NCBI RefSeq assembly: GCF_000428045.1
Contig: NZ_ATZE01000022.1
Location: 15,148 to 79,147 of the forward strand
DNA from: Sedimenticola selenatireducens DSM 17993
GTDB taxonomy: Bacteria > Pseudomonadota > Gammaproteobacteria > Chromatiales > Chromatiaceae
Direction of reading: 5' to 3'
DNA length: 64,000 nucleotides
The position numbers and the translations under genes were made by a program. Positions within the stretch are counted from its first letter, which is position 1; every line of letters starts with the position of its first letter. The notes under the pieces were generated by a model. That model had not been told where the DNA came from and did not search any database. It was given only the letters and a program-made list of their open reading frames with translations. Positions 28,828-38,165 of this stretch are shown here, in pieces.

Positions 28828-28967
28828 ACGGCAGTGCGAATACATTAGTAGTTTTGTGGTTTGGCTTTCCCTATAAGCTGATTCCAATTACTTCTTTTGG
28901 ATGAACTCTGGGCCGGGTTATGGTCTTACAACCAGTACCGCAAATTTTCCAGGACAGGTTTTATCCA

Positions 28968-29741
28968 ATGAGTAATATTATTCGTGAACGGGTTACCAGT
29001 GTTCATCACTGGAACGAGACACTATTCAGCTTTAAGACCAGTCGCAACGACTCGTTTCGCTTTCACAATGGCCACTTCACCATGATCGGTATCGAGGTGG
29101 AGGGGAGGCCGCTGATGCGAGCCTACAGCATCGCCAGCGCAAACTATGAAGACGAATTGGAGTTTTTCAGCATCAAGGTGCCAGACGGCCCACTCACTTC
29201 ACGCCTGCAGAAAATCCGGGCCGGTGATGAACTGCTGCTCAGTAAAAAATCCACCGGTACGCTGATAGCGGATCATCTGTTACCGGGCAAACGTCTCTAC
29301 CTGTTGGCGACAGGGACTGGTCTGGCCCCATTTCTGAGTATTATCAAGGACCCCGATATCTACGAGCGCTACGAAAAGGTGATCCTGACGCATGGAGTAC
29401 GCTATGTATCCGAGCTTGCCTATCAAAATATGATCCTTGATGAGTTGCCTCAGAATGAATTCTTTGGCGACCTGGTGGCCGACAAGCTCATCTATTATCC
29501 CACTGTTACCCGGGAATCCTTCCGTAACCAGGGGCGGCTGACCGATTTGATGGAGAGCGGCAAGCTGTTCAGTGATATTGGTCTGCCGGCATTTGATCAT
29601 GAGCATGATCGCTTCATGATCTGTGGCAGTCCAAGCATGTTGAAAGATACCTGCAATATTCTGAAAAGCAGGGGATTTGACGAATCCCGCAATGGGGTGG
29701 TGGGACGTTATGTTATTGAACGGGCGTTCGTGGAGTCCTGA
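28968..29741 (+). CDS. fpr: Ferredoxin--NADP+ reductase
   Basis: 257 residues from the ATG at 28968. The FAD motif RAYSIAS (about 48-54) and NADP motif GTGLAPFLSI are clear, and the C-terminus ends VIERAFVES, as in subclass I bacterial Fpr. It exchanges electrons between NADPH and ferredoxin or flavodoxin. It stands alone, after 140 bases without features. Confidence 0.95.
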   Translation: MSNIIRERVTSVHHWNETLFSFKTSRNDSFRFHNGHFTMIGIEVEGRPLMRAYSIASANYEDELEFFSIKVPDGPLTSRLQKIRAGDELLLSKKSTGTLIADHLLPGKRLYLLATGTGLAPFLSIIKDPDIYERYEKVILTHGVRYVSELAYQNMILDELPQNEFFGDLVADKLIYYPTVTRESFRNQGRLTDLMESGKLFSDIGLPAFDHEHDRFMICGSPSMLKDTCNILKSRGFDESRNGVVGRYVIERAFVES

Positions 29742-29773
29742 TCGCCATATCTGTTCTTCTATTTTCCTGGTGC

Positions 29774-30751
29774 TCAAGCCTCCCTGATGATGGTTGTCCG
29801 GCGAAACTCATCATCAGGAAAGACCCGGCCTGATATCAGGGTTTCGAAAATGTGCTCAAATACCAGTCCGGGCTGGCCCTTCTTTCTGCCGGACCGGAAA
29901 TAGGAGTGCCCCTTGGGGCTATCGTAAATATTATTCACATCATCGCAGTCCACGGTATACACGTTGGCTGGGGTGAGCCGCATGTCCTCCGGGCCGGTAT
30001 GTCCCAACCGGCGGGAGGCGATCTTGTTCTTGAGGTTGGATGCTTTGCTGGCGCGCAGCGCAAGATCATCGGACGCGAAGTAGACAATTACATTGCGTGA
30101 AGCGTGGCATATCAATTCGCCGGGTTCACCCACATGCAGGGATTCATTGACAATATCTGCCGCCACAAGAAAAGTATTTCTGAAAATAAGCGGAACCCCA
30201 TCGGCCAGGTCATATCTGTTCCATGTGGAGAGGGTCTCGCGTAACACCCGGTTGCCCATCGAATGGGAGAGCACGTTGATTCGCTTGAAGCAGGGATCGG
30301 CTTGCGGATTGTACTCTTCAGAATTCCTCCAGGTTAAAAATTTTTCCAGAATCCTGGCAAACGAGTAGGCGCTTGAGTCGGCCGCCTTCTGATCATCCCA
30401 GTAATCCTGAACGATCCCGATATCGTTATCGCATGGCCAGATCAACGGCACGACCAGCACCTCCTGCTTCTTCTTTTTTTCGCACAGTTTCTGAAACTCC
30501 TCTACGGCACTGAACACCTCCTCAGGGAGATTTGAGAAGCCGTGAATGTAAATGAGTACCTGCCGGTAAGGAGCGATCTTGAGCCTGGAAAGAAATTCAA
30601 TACTGCCTATTTCCGTATAGGCGGTATCGCCAGTCCTCTCGCAAAAAAAGACAGAGTTGCTTGCTGCATTATTATCAAGATTGAAATCAAACTTCCGTCC
30701 CACGCGGGTGCGTATACTCTGCTTAGGAAAACGGTTGGTGATGAACAGCAT
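29774..30751 (-). CDS. Alpha/beta hydrolase, DUF900 type
   Basis: 325 residues. The oxyanion segment VLIYIHGF (65-72) and the nucleophile elbow SHSMG with S164 are visible, and H315-like residues near the end could supply the triad. DUF900 proteins are uncharacterised serine hydrolases. There is no signal peptide. Codon use is less GC-rich than the neighbours, suggesting an acquired gene. Confidence 0.8.
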   Translation of the reverse strand: MLFITNRFPKQSIRTRVGRKFDFNLDNNAASNSVFFCERTGDTAYTEIGSIEFLSRLKIAPYRQVLIYIHGFSNLPEEVFSAVEEFQKLCEKKKKQEVLVVPLIWPCDNDIGIVQDYWDDQKAADSSAYSFARILEKFLTWRNSEEYNPQADPCFKRINVLSHSMGNRVLRETLSTWNRYDLADGVPLIFRNTFLVAADIVNESLHVGEPGELICHASRNVIVYFASDDLALRASKASNLKNKIASRRLGHTGPEDMRLTPANVYTVDCDDVNNIYDSPKGHSYFRSGRKKGQPGLVFEHIFETLISGRVFPDDEFRRTTIIREA

Positions 30752-31138
30752 TGGTATTATCTCCCTCTATATCTACGCCACGTCATCCAACAGTGGATCC
30801 TGTACTAAACGTGAAAATCACAGAATTATTATCCACGACAAAACTCTGTCAGATTATGTGTTCCCCGGCATGGATCGACTGCCACCCGCACTGAAGTGGA
30901 AGAACAGCCTCGTGGCAGGATCATTAAAAGCGAGCGGTATCCTGTCCGTGGCCATACTCCCTCTGTCACTAATGAGATTAGCAGAGAATTGAAATTGATT
31001 GCACTTTTCGAAAAATTGCCCGTATGGTCGGTTTATCCGACCCGCTATTAACCGCCGTTACACTTTATTACAAGCCAGACATATGCCAGAAAAACAGCTC
31101 CCCTACACTGAAGTCTCAAATTTTGAGGGGAAGTCAAC
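30752..31138. other. Intergenic region
   Basis: 387 bases between divergent genes with lower GC than the coding regions. Promoters for both sides are expected. I could not place convincing boxes, and the short frames here look spurious. Confidence 0.4.
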
Positions 31139-31669
31139 ATGGCAAGTCAATTCAACACAGGTGTTGTAAAAGTGTTTCCGCGAAGAGTCATTACGCCTGT
31201 CACAGGAGCCCTGGCGCTGGTTATCGGTGTCAGTGGCGGTATGCTGTTCTTTCATCTGGGCGAGGGGCTGGTCAAGGTGGCCCATGAATGGCTGGGCTTG
31301 CTGTTCGTGGCAGCCATGCTGATTCACATACTCTCCAACTGGAAAGCATTTACCCAGCACTTCAGACAGAGTACTGCCAGGGCGGGGGTGCTTTCGGTAC
31401 TACTGCTAACGGGAGTTTTTCTTGGCAGTGGCGCTATCAGCCAGCCGGGTGGTCCAAACGTCATATACAGTGCCTTGGGGGATGCGCCGATCGCATCGCT
31501 GGCGGTGTTGTTCAAAGTCGACGAATCGCTCTTGATAAAAGAGCTTGGGAGTCGTGGTATCCCTGTAGCCGCAAATGATCAGAGCATACGCGATGCCGCT
31601 GTGCTGGCAGGAATGAACGAACGCGATGCCGTGAAACAGCTGGTCAGCAGTGTAGGCAGCATGCGCTGA
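31139..31669 (+). CDS. DUF4405-like membrane protein
   Basis: 176 residues. Three membrane segments in the first 100 residues with histidines in HLGEGLVKVAHEWLGL and ILIHILSNWKAF-type positions, a pattern seen in DUF4405 and small cytochrome b-like proteins that may bind haem. The last 75 residues form a soluble domain with SLAVLFKVDESLL. A GAGGGGAAG ribosome site precedes the ATG. No partner gene is adjacent. Confidence 0.75.
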   Translation: MASQFNTGVVKVFPRRVITPVTGALALVIGVSGGMLFFHLGEGLVKVAHEWLGLLFVAAMLIHILSNWKAFTQHFRQSTARAGVLSVLLLTGVFLGSGAISQPGGPNVIYSALGDAPIASLAVLFKVDESLLIKELGSRGIPVAANDQSIRDAAVLAGMNERDAVKQLVSSVGSMR

Positions 31670-31696
31670 TTTATGGATCTGGATAGTGTCTCGAGG

Positions 31697-32908
31697 TTAT
31701 ATTTTTATCGGCTTGTTTGTCGCCAGACGTTGAAACAGCAGTGATATCACTATGATGCCACATGCACTGGCCAGCATGAGCCAGCGCGTCTCCTGCCAGC
31801 TGCCCGTATAGGTGGCCAGTGCGGCCAGTGCCGGGGGGCCGAGTAACTGCCCCATGTGCGAGCCCTGTACCATCATGCCATTGACAGTGCCGATCTGCCC
31901 GCGTGTCGGGGCCACGACGGGAGCACCGGAGAGTACAGAGCCCGGTGTCATGCCGCCAAAGAATGAGAAGGCCAGACACAGTAGAAAGCGCGACAGATCA
32001 GAAAATCCGTCATTGAAAATGCCAAGCGCGGTAATGCCGAGACCGGCGCCGGAGATTATCAATGTGGTTGAACGCGTCAATCCCCATCGGAACAGCCAGC
32101 CCACCGTCAGGTTACCGGGGATATTGGCAGCCACCACCAGCGCGGTTAGCAGGCCCGTTGCTTCAAGTGACAGACCGCGCTGCTCGACCATGAAGCTGGG
32201 CAACCAGGCCATCAATGAGATCCATTGGATGGTGTAAAAGCCAAAACCGATGCTCAACAGCCAGGTGCCGGGACTGCGGATGGTCAGCATAATATTTTCC
32301 AGCAGGCCATGTTCCGGGGCGGCGGTAACATTGCCCGATTGTTTTCCGCTGTCGGTTTTTAACCAGAGAAGCGAGAGCCAGAGCAGTGTGGTGGCCGAGG
32401 AGAGTATCCAGAATGCACGCCATCCCATGGCGGCAACCATGATGGGTGTAAATATCATGGAGAGTGCCATACCCACCGGCATGTAAGTGGTCCATATGCC
32501 CAGCGAGAGTTGCAGATCATTGAGTGATGCGGCGCGCATAATCAGAATAGGTGCCGAGACAGCTACCGAGATGAAGCCAAAACCCTCGATAACCCGACTG
32601 AGCAGTAGTATTTCACCGGAATCAGCCAGCCCTCCTATAAGGCTGCCCAGGCTCAAGGTTCCCAGTCCAAGCATGGCCACCTGCTTCGCCCCCAGTCGAT
32701 CGGCAAAGGTACCCGCTGCGATACCGAATACCATGCCTGTCAGGCTGAAGACTGACATCACCCAGCCGCCGACAATGAGGCTGATGGGTATCTGTGATCG
32801 GATCTCCGGCAATGCGGTTGGCGCCTTGCCATAATGAGCCGCCGCAAATATGCCGGCGGCCAGTGCGATGATGACGGCTCCCCAGTTGGTCTTTGATGGT
32901 TGTTTCAT
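31697..32908 (-). CDS. Major facilitator superfamily transporter
   Basis: 403 residues, twelve predicted membrane helices. I chose the ATG at 32908 (GAGG lies 5 bases ahead) over the in-frame TTG at 32917. The MFS loop motif GTFADRLGAKQVA lies between helices 2 and 3. Overall it resembles the cyanate/nitrate-type CynX-NarK branch, but the substrate cannot be told. Confidence 0.88.
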   Translation of the reverse strand: MKQPSKTNWGAVIIALAAGIFAAAHYGKAPTALPEIRSQIPISLIVGGWVMSVFSLTGMVFGIAAGTFADRLGAKQVAMLGLGTLSLGSLIGGLADSGEILLLSRVIEGFGFISVAVSAPILIMRAASLNDLQLSLGIWTTYMPVGMALSMIFTPIMVAAMGWRAFWILSSATTLLWLSLLWLKTDSGKQSGNVTAAPEHGLLENIMLTIRSPGTWLLSIGFGFYTIQWISLMAWLPSFMVEQRGLSLEATGLLTALVVAANIPGNLTVGWLFRWGLTRSTTLIISGAGLGITALGIFNDGFSDLSRFLLCLAFSFFGGMTPGSVLSGAPVVAPTRGQIGTVNGMMVQGSHMGQLLGPPALAALATYTGSWQETRWLMLASACGIIVISLLFQRLATNKPIKI

Positions 32909-33133
32909 TGGCCTCAATAACTGATCGATGGTAACCGGCTATTGTCACTTGCAATCCGTTATTTTTCACGCACTTTTACTCTTTCTTCCTGATCCCTCTT
33001 GTGGAGGAAGTACCGGAGCTGGGGGCGATAGCCGTGTCGATGAAGCTTTCGGCAAAAAGGTTTTGGCCTGCCGTCTGGTTGAATATACCTTGACCGGGCC
33101 AGGATGCGGCCGCCGAGATGTTAAACGGGCGGA

Positions 33134-33880
33134 TTACCGGTAATCCGGGTTCGGGTGGTCAAAATTGCAGCCCGCCTCCCACTTGTCGCGTTGATTGCCA
33201 TGCGCAGGAATGCCGCGATTTTCCTCCAGCATTCGGGCCATGTGCAGCAGGTTCCAGGTCATGAAAGTGGTATTGCGTTGGGTGAATTCGTTCTCGGGTC
33301 CGCCTGATCCTTGATCGGCGTAGGAGGGCCCAGGTCCTGCTTCACCAATCCAGCCGGCGTCTGCCTGCGGCGGGATGGTGTAACCGAGATGCTGCAGGGC
33401 ATACAGCACGCTCATGGCGCAGTGTTTCACGCCATCTTCGTTGCCGGTGATTATGGTTCCACCCACTTTTCCGTAATAGACATATTGCCCGTGTCTGTTC
33501 AGTTTTCCCGACTCACCGTAAAGGCGCTCAATGACGCGGCGACAGACGGAACTCTCCTCTCCCAGCCAGATTGGTGTGCCGATCACCAGAATGTTGGCCG
33601 CCATGACCTTGCGGCAAAGACCTGGCCAGTCATCCCGTTCGAAGCCATGTTCTGTCATGTCGGGGTAGACGCCGGGAGGCAACAGATAATCGACAGGGCG
33701 CAGGATCTCGGTTTTGACTTTGTTGGCCGCCATGATGGAGCGGGAGACATCGATCAGGGCTTCGGTGTTTGAGGTCACGCCGGTTGGCTTGAGTGTGCAG
33801 TTGAGAAAAAGGGCGGATAGTCCCGTAAAGTCAAAGGGATGATTGTCACAAAGTGTCTGTTGTTCGCTGTTCAATTGCAT
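33134..33880 (-). CDS. Flavodoxin-fold NADPH-dependent FMN reductase
   Basis: 248 residues. The N-terminal strand LSALFLNCTLKP and the FMN-binding loop GTPIWLGEESSVCRRVIERL are those of the NADPH-dependent FMN reductase/WrbA superfamily; the GGTIITGNEDG segment gives a second FMN contact. GGGAGG precedes the ATG. Likely a quinone or nitro reductase, substrate unknown. Confidence 0.83.
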   Translation of the reverse strand: MQLNSEQQTLCDNHPFDFTGLSALFLNCTLKPTGVTSNTEALIDVSRSIMAANKVKTEILRPVDYLLPPGVYPDMTEHGFERDDWPGLCRKVMAANILVIGTPIWLGEESSVCRRVIERLYGESGKLNRHGQYVYYGKVGGTIITGNEDGVKHCAMSVLYALQHLGYTIPPQADAGWIGEAGPGPSYADQGSGGPENEFTQRNTTFMTWNLLHMARMLEENRGIPAHGNQRDKWEAGCNFDHPNPDYR

Positions 33881-34429
33881 GATAGCGATCCTCCCGCCGC
33901 GTGTAGGCCCATGAACAGGGTCATCCTGTTTAGAAAATATAGGCTATTCAGCGCAGACCAGAATCCACAAAGACCGGCCGGTGGCTCCCGCCATGCATCA
34001 GTCACCTGAAACTGAGCGTCTATAATGATCGGAAGGTGTATCCGGTTTCCGATAGATCCGAACTGAAAATGGTGCACAAATAGCAGCAAGCGGACCATTC
34101 AGACATGTTTTTACTGCACAACAATTTGACTCGCTACAGTCGGCTGTCCTTGGAAAATGACTGTTGCAGCTGCAATCTCGGCAGCAACAGAGTGCAGTAC
34201 CCGGGCAGGGTTGTACCCCGCTTCAGCTCTTCAATCCGCGCTGAAAAGGGCGTCCAAGCCGGAGAAACCACCGAACCAGCCACCCAAGCCGGAGAAACCG
34301 CCCAAACCTCCGGCCGACCCGGGACAGCTGCCAGTGGTGGTGGCAGGCTTGCACGCAGGGTGTTTGCCCCATCTGTTTCCGACGGATGCAGACCGTACGG
34401 AACATTGTCGGTAGTGGAGTTTTCAAGTC
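33881..34429. other. Intergenic region with a proline-rich short frame
   Basis: 549 bases. A plus-strand frame at 34157-34414 (85 codons) carries two near-identical Lys-Pro-Glu-Lys-Pro-Pro segments that come from a short direct DNA repeat around 34255-34310. It lacks a signal peptide and recognisable homology, so I do not call it a gene with confidence. Otherwise nothing was recognised. Confidence 0.35.
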
Positions 34430-35794
34430 ATGATGATCAGTTCAATCAACCCCGCAACGGGTCACGAGATACAGTCTTACGAACAGCTCTCTGCGGATGA
34501 CCTGTCAACCCTGTGCGTGAATGCATCACACGCACAGGGTGACTGGATGGCGCTGACAATCGATCAGCGTGCCGCACTGTTACGCGAAGTTGCCCGGCAA
34601 CTGGAGACGGGGAAGCGGCAGCTGGCAAAGCTCATTACCTCAGAGATGGGCAAGCTCATTGGCGAAGCCGAGAGTGAAGTCGAAAAATGTGCCTGGGTCT
34701 GTCATTACTATGCCGACACGGCCAATCAGTTTCTCGCGGATGAGGTTATCGAGTCCGATGCCAGCCGCAGTATGCTGGTCAAACAGCCGCTGGGTTTGGT
34801 GCTGGCCATCATGCCGTGGAATTTCCCTTTCTGGCAGGTTTTTCGCTGTGCCGCCCCGGCGCTGATGGCCGGCAACGGCGTCTTGTTAAAGCATGCCTCC
34901 AATGTGCCGGGCTGCGCGCTGATGCTGGAGCAGCTATTCCAGGATGCGGGATTTCCGAGCAGTGTTTTCTCAACCCTGCTGATTTCATCAGGCCAGGTGG
35001 CCGACCTGGTGGCCGATGCACAGATACACGCCATCAGCCTCACCGGCTCCGAGGCGGCCGGCCGCAGCGTGGCCTCGGTAGCGGGGAAAAATCTGAAAAA
35101 GTTAGTCCTTGAACTGGGAGGTTCAGATGCCTTTGTGGTGCTGGATGACGCAGATCTTGATGCCGCGGTAAAGGCGGCCGTACAGTCCCGTTTTCTCAAT
35201 TGCGGGCAAAGCTGTATTGCCGCCAAGCGGTTTGTTGTGGTGGATGGGATAGGCGACCGTTTTGTCGAAAAGTTTCACGCCGCTATCAACAACCTGCGAG
35301 TCGGTGACCCGCTGGATGCGGAGACCACGCTGGGTCCCATGGCGCGGGATGATCTGCGTGAGACCTTGCATCGGCAGGTAACCGACAGTATCGATCAGGG
35401 TGCCCTGCTGCTTGCGGGTGGCCAGTTCCTGCCCCGGCCGGGCTGGTTCTATGCCGCTACCCTGCTGGACCAGGTAACACCCGGTATGCCGGCCTATGAA
35501 GAGGAGCTGTTTGGGCCGGTGGCTGCGGTGATACGGGCCACCGATGAGCAGGATGCCCTGCGCATTGCCAATGACAGCCGATTTGGTCTGGGCGGCAGCG
35601 TGTGGACAGGAGATGCGGCACGCGGCGAAGAATTTGCGCGCCGCATGGCGTGCGGTTCCGCCTTCGTTAACGGCCTGGTCAAAAGCGACCCAAGATTGCC
35701 CTTTGGCGGCATAAAGCATTCCGGCTACGGCCGTGAGTTGTCCCGTCTGGGTATTCAGGAGTTCATCAACGCCAAAACCGTGTGGATAAAATAG
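34430..35794 (+). CDS. NAD(P)-dependent aldehyde dehydrogenase, succinate-semialdehyde dehydrogenase-like
   Basis: 454 residues. Motifs: PWNFP (129-133), LELGGSD with general base E228, and the nucleophile C262 in NCGQSCIAAKR. The short N-terminus and INPATGHEI opening match the Sad/GabD-like succinate-semialdehyde dehydrogenases. A flavin reductase follows 16 bases later, so the two may be co-expressed. The substrate is inferred only from family likeness. Confidence 0.88.
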   Translation: MMISSINPATGHEIQSYEQLSADDLSTLCVNASHAQGDWMALTIDQRAALLREVARQLETGKRQLAKLITSEMGKLIGEAESEVEKCAWVCHYYADTANQFLADEVIESDASRSMLVKQPLGLVLAIMPWNFPFWQVFRCAAPALMAGNGVLLKHASNVPGCALMLEQLFQDAGFPSSVFSTLLISSGQVADLVADAQIHAISLTGSEAAGRSVASVAGKNLKKLVLELGGSDAFVVLDDADLDAAVKAAVQSRFLNCGQSCIAAKRFVVVDGIGDRFVEKFHAAINNLRVGDPLDAETTLGPMARDDLRETLHRQVTDSIDQGALLLAGGQFLPRPGWFYAATLLDQVTPGMPAYEEELFGPVAAVIRATDEQDALRIANDSRFGLGGSVWTGDAARGEEFARRMACGSAFVNGLVKSDPRLPFGGIKHSGYGRELSRLGIQEFINAKTVWIK

Positions 35795-35810
35795 CGGGGG
35801 GATAATAGGC

Positions 35811-36476
35811 ATGACCTACACCACAACACTATTGATGAGCGAATTTGTCACCCATGATGTAAAGCGCTTCATCGTGGAAAAACCGGATGGGTTCACATTC
35901 ACCCCCGGCCAGGGGGTGGAGTTGGCGATTGACAACAGCCGCTGGAGAGACCAGGGACGGCCGTTCACGCCGACATCCCTGGCGGACGACCGTGTGCTTG
36001 AATTTATAATCAAACGGTATCCGGAGCATCAGGGGGTCACACAGGCGCTGCATGAGCTACCGCCCGGCGCAACACTGACCCTGAGTGACCCTTTCGGTAC
36101 CATCGAATACAAGGGGCCCGGTGTTTTTATCGCCGGTGGCGCCGGCATCACTCCCTTTATCGCCATTCTCAGGGATCTGTCCATACAGAAGAAACTCAAG
36201 CATCAGACGCTGATGTTTTCCAACAAAACCCCGGCGGATGTTATTAACGAAAAGGAGTTCAGATACACGTTGGCTGAACGCTGCCTGCTGACCTGCACCC
36301 AGGCCAATGTGCCGGGTTATGACCATCAGCGAATCGACAGGACGTTTCTTGAGAAAAAGCTTACTGATTTTGACCAGCATTTTTATATCTGTGGACCCGA
36401 TCCATTTACCAAAGCCATAACAGATGCCCTGGCGTCGCTGGGTGCGAAATCGGATGCGCTGGTGTTCGAGCAGTAG
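35811..36476 (+). CDS. FAD/NAD(P)-binding oxidoreductase (ferredoxin reductase-like)
   Basis: 221 residues. The FAD-binding segment RPFTPTS (about 50-56) and the NAD(P) motif GGAGITPFIAIL (about 108-119), then CGPDPF near the C-terminus, define the ferredoxin-reductase-like fold without an iron-sulphur domain. It probably passes electrons from NAD(P)H to a separate partner protein that cannot be identified here. Confidence 0.88.
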   Translation: MTYTTTLLMSEFVTHDVKRFIVEKPDGFTFTPGQGVELAIDNSRWRDQGRPFTPTSLADDRVLEFIIKRYPEHQGVTQALHELPPGATLTLSDPFGTIEYKGPGVFIAGGAGITPFIAILRDLSIQKKLKHQTLMFSNKTPADVINEKEFRYTLAERCLLTCTQANVPGYDHQRIDRTFLEKKLTDFDQHFYICGPDPFTKAITDALASLGAKSDALVFEQ

Positions 36477-36580
36477 CAGTCGCTGCCAGTGCCGGCCATG
36501 CGATGGCCGCTGTTGCTAATTGTTGATCAGGGAAATACTTTGTAACTGAAACCCTTCAGGTTTATACGGCAGGTGATGTC

Positions 36581-36805
36581 ATGACGAAAGCAACCCCACT
36601 GGACTGGTATTCGGAAGCCATACCATTCGAGGAGCTATTGCAGATTGCCCGTTCCCGGATCACGCTGTGCAACGCCCACTCCCGGCCAGAGGTATATCAG
36701 TGTGCGCTACAGGTAGTCCGGCAAAAATTATGCCCCTGCGTGGCGTCGGAAGAGCAGATTGTCAACGCCTTGGTGGATGAGTTTCTGCATACGGCAGGGC
36801 GGTGA
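36581..36805 (+). CDS. Small protein of unknown function
   Basis: 74 residues with AGGTGA before the ATG. It has two closely spaced cysteines (LCPC, about 50-53) and two further cysteines. No signal peptide or membrane segment. A hairpin CCAGACC/GGTCTGG (36860-36876) lies between its end and the convergent OmpA-domain gene. I do not recognise the family. Confidence 0.55.
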   Translation: MTKATPLDWYSEAIPFEELLQIARSRITLCNAHSRPEVYQCALQVVRQKLCPCVASEEQIVNALVDEFLHTAGR

Positions 36806-36881
36806 ACCTGTCACACAAACCCTTCCTGGTCCTTGTTCTGCCGAGCGGGACAACTGACTCCAGACCATTGGTCTGGCCGCA

Positions 36882-38159
36882 CTAGCGTGCCGTCAGCTTG
36901 ATCTCGATACGGCGGTTTTGCCGGTAGGCCGCCTCGTTGTTCGCCGGATTCAGCGGGTGGAACTCGGCAAAGCCGGTGGCGGCCATGCGCTGTTGGGAAA
37001 TGCCCCGCGCCGCCAGATGGCGCAATACCGACACGGCCCGTGCCGTGGAGAGCTCCCAGTTGGAGGCAAATACGGCGCTCTTGATCGGTACCCGGTCGGT
37101 GTGTCCATCAATGCGTAAAATCCAGTCGATCTGATCCGGGATGATCTTGATCACATCACGCAGCACCCGGGCCAGCTCATCAAGCTGTTGCTGGCCTGCT
37201 TCGCCCAGTTGCGCCGAACCCGAATCAAACAATAGTTCTGACTGGAACAGGAAGCGGTCCCCCTTCACCTGGATGTAGGGGTTGGATTTAAGCAGGCTGC
37301 TTAGCTGACCAAAGAAATCCGAGCGATAGCGCTCCAGTTCGTTGACGCGCCGCGCCAGTTCGACATTCAGCCGTTTGCCAAGATCGGTGATTTCGGCCGC
37401 TTGCGCTATTTTTTGTTTCTCGGCAAGCGCCAGGGCCTGGCTGATCTCCTTGAGCTGGGCGCTGAGTCCGTCGATTTTCTGTTTGAGCAGCGCCACCTCG
37501 GCCTGGGCGTCGGCGGAGAGCCGTCGCTCCTCTCTCAGCGCCTGTGACTGTTCGCCAACCAGGGCACTGAGGGCCTGGATACGGATCTCCCGGTCCTCGA
37601 CCTCCACCTGTGCCAGATGGGTGCGTTCGTTCGCCTCGGCCAGGCGTGCCTCCAGTGCCTTGCTGCGATCACGCAGTTGGGTCGCCTCATCGGTCTGCTG
37701 CCGGAGATTGGCGCTCAGGCTGCCGATCTGCGCTTCCAGTTCCGTCCGCAGTTGCCGGAGCCGGTCGATGTCCTGTTGCAGGCTGGCGATGTTCAGCAAC
37801 TGTTGTTCGATCTGCTGACGATCGGCTGCCTGCGCCTGCTTCAGTTGATCCATCTGGCTGGTGAGATCATAGCGCTCTTCGGTGAGCTGACTGATCATCC
37901 CGGATAGATTCTCTACATTAGCCGACAGCGCCTGGTTCTTCTGCTGCTCCAGTCCGAGCTCAATGGTCAGTTGATTGAGGCGTCGTTCCAGGTCGCCCAG
38001 TTCGCTCTCCTGGCTGGAGAGGATCTGGGTCAGCATGAACTGGGCGAAGGTGAAGACCAGCAGAACGAAGATGACCAGCATGAGCAGGGCGGCCAGGGCA
38101 TCCACATAGCCGGGCCAGACGTTGACGCTGAGACGGCTGCGGCGTGAGTAGGCTGACAT
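36882..38159 (-). CDS. OmpA/MotB-domain protein with long coiled coil
   Basis: 425 residues. A single membrane anchor (about 19-45) follows the WPGYVDALAALLMLVIFVLL segment, whose buried aspartate (D20) is the proton-binding type seen in MotB. About 230 residues of coiled coil follow (about 50-285). The C-terminal OmpA peptidoglycan-binding domain has LLFDSGSAQL, IDGHTDRVP and NRRIEIKL. It lies 6 bases after a MotA/TolQ-type gene. The pair should form a proton-driven stator anchored to the wall. Confidence 0.88.
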   Translation of the reverse strand: MSAYSRRSRLSVNVWPGYVDALAALLMLVIFVLLVFTFAQFMLTQILSSQESELGDLERRLNQLTIELGLEQQKNQALSANVENLSGMISQLTEERYDLTSQMDQLKQAQAADRQQIEQQLLNIASLQQDIDRLRQLRTELEAQIGSLSANLRQQTDEATQLRDRSKALEARLAEANERTHLAQVEVEDREIRIQALSALVGEQSQALREERRLSADAQAEVALLKQKIDGLSAQLKEISQALALAEKQKIAQAAEITDLGKRLNVELARRVNELERYRSDFFGQLSSLLKSNPYIQVKGDRFLFQSELLFDSGSAQLGEAGQQQLDELARVLRDVIKIIPDQIDWILRIDGHTDRVPIKSAVFASNWELSTARAVSVLRHLAARGISQQRMAATGFAEFHPLNPANNEAAYRQNRRIEIKLTAR

Positions 38160-38165
38160 GGGATA

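Noticed and set aside
34157-34414. 85-codon proline-rich frame before the aldehyde dehydrogenase
   Set aside because: Its composition is explained by a short direct DNA repeat; no signal peptide or known domain.
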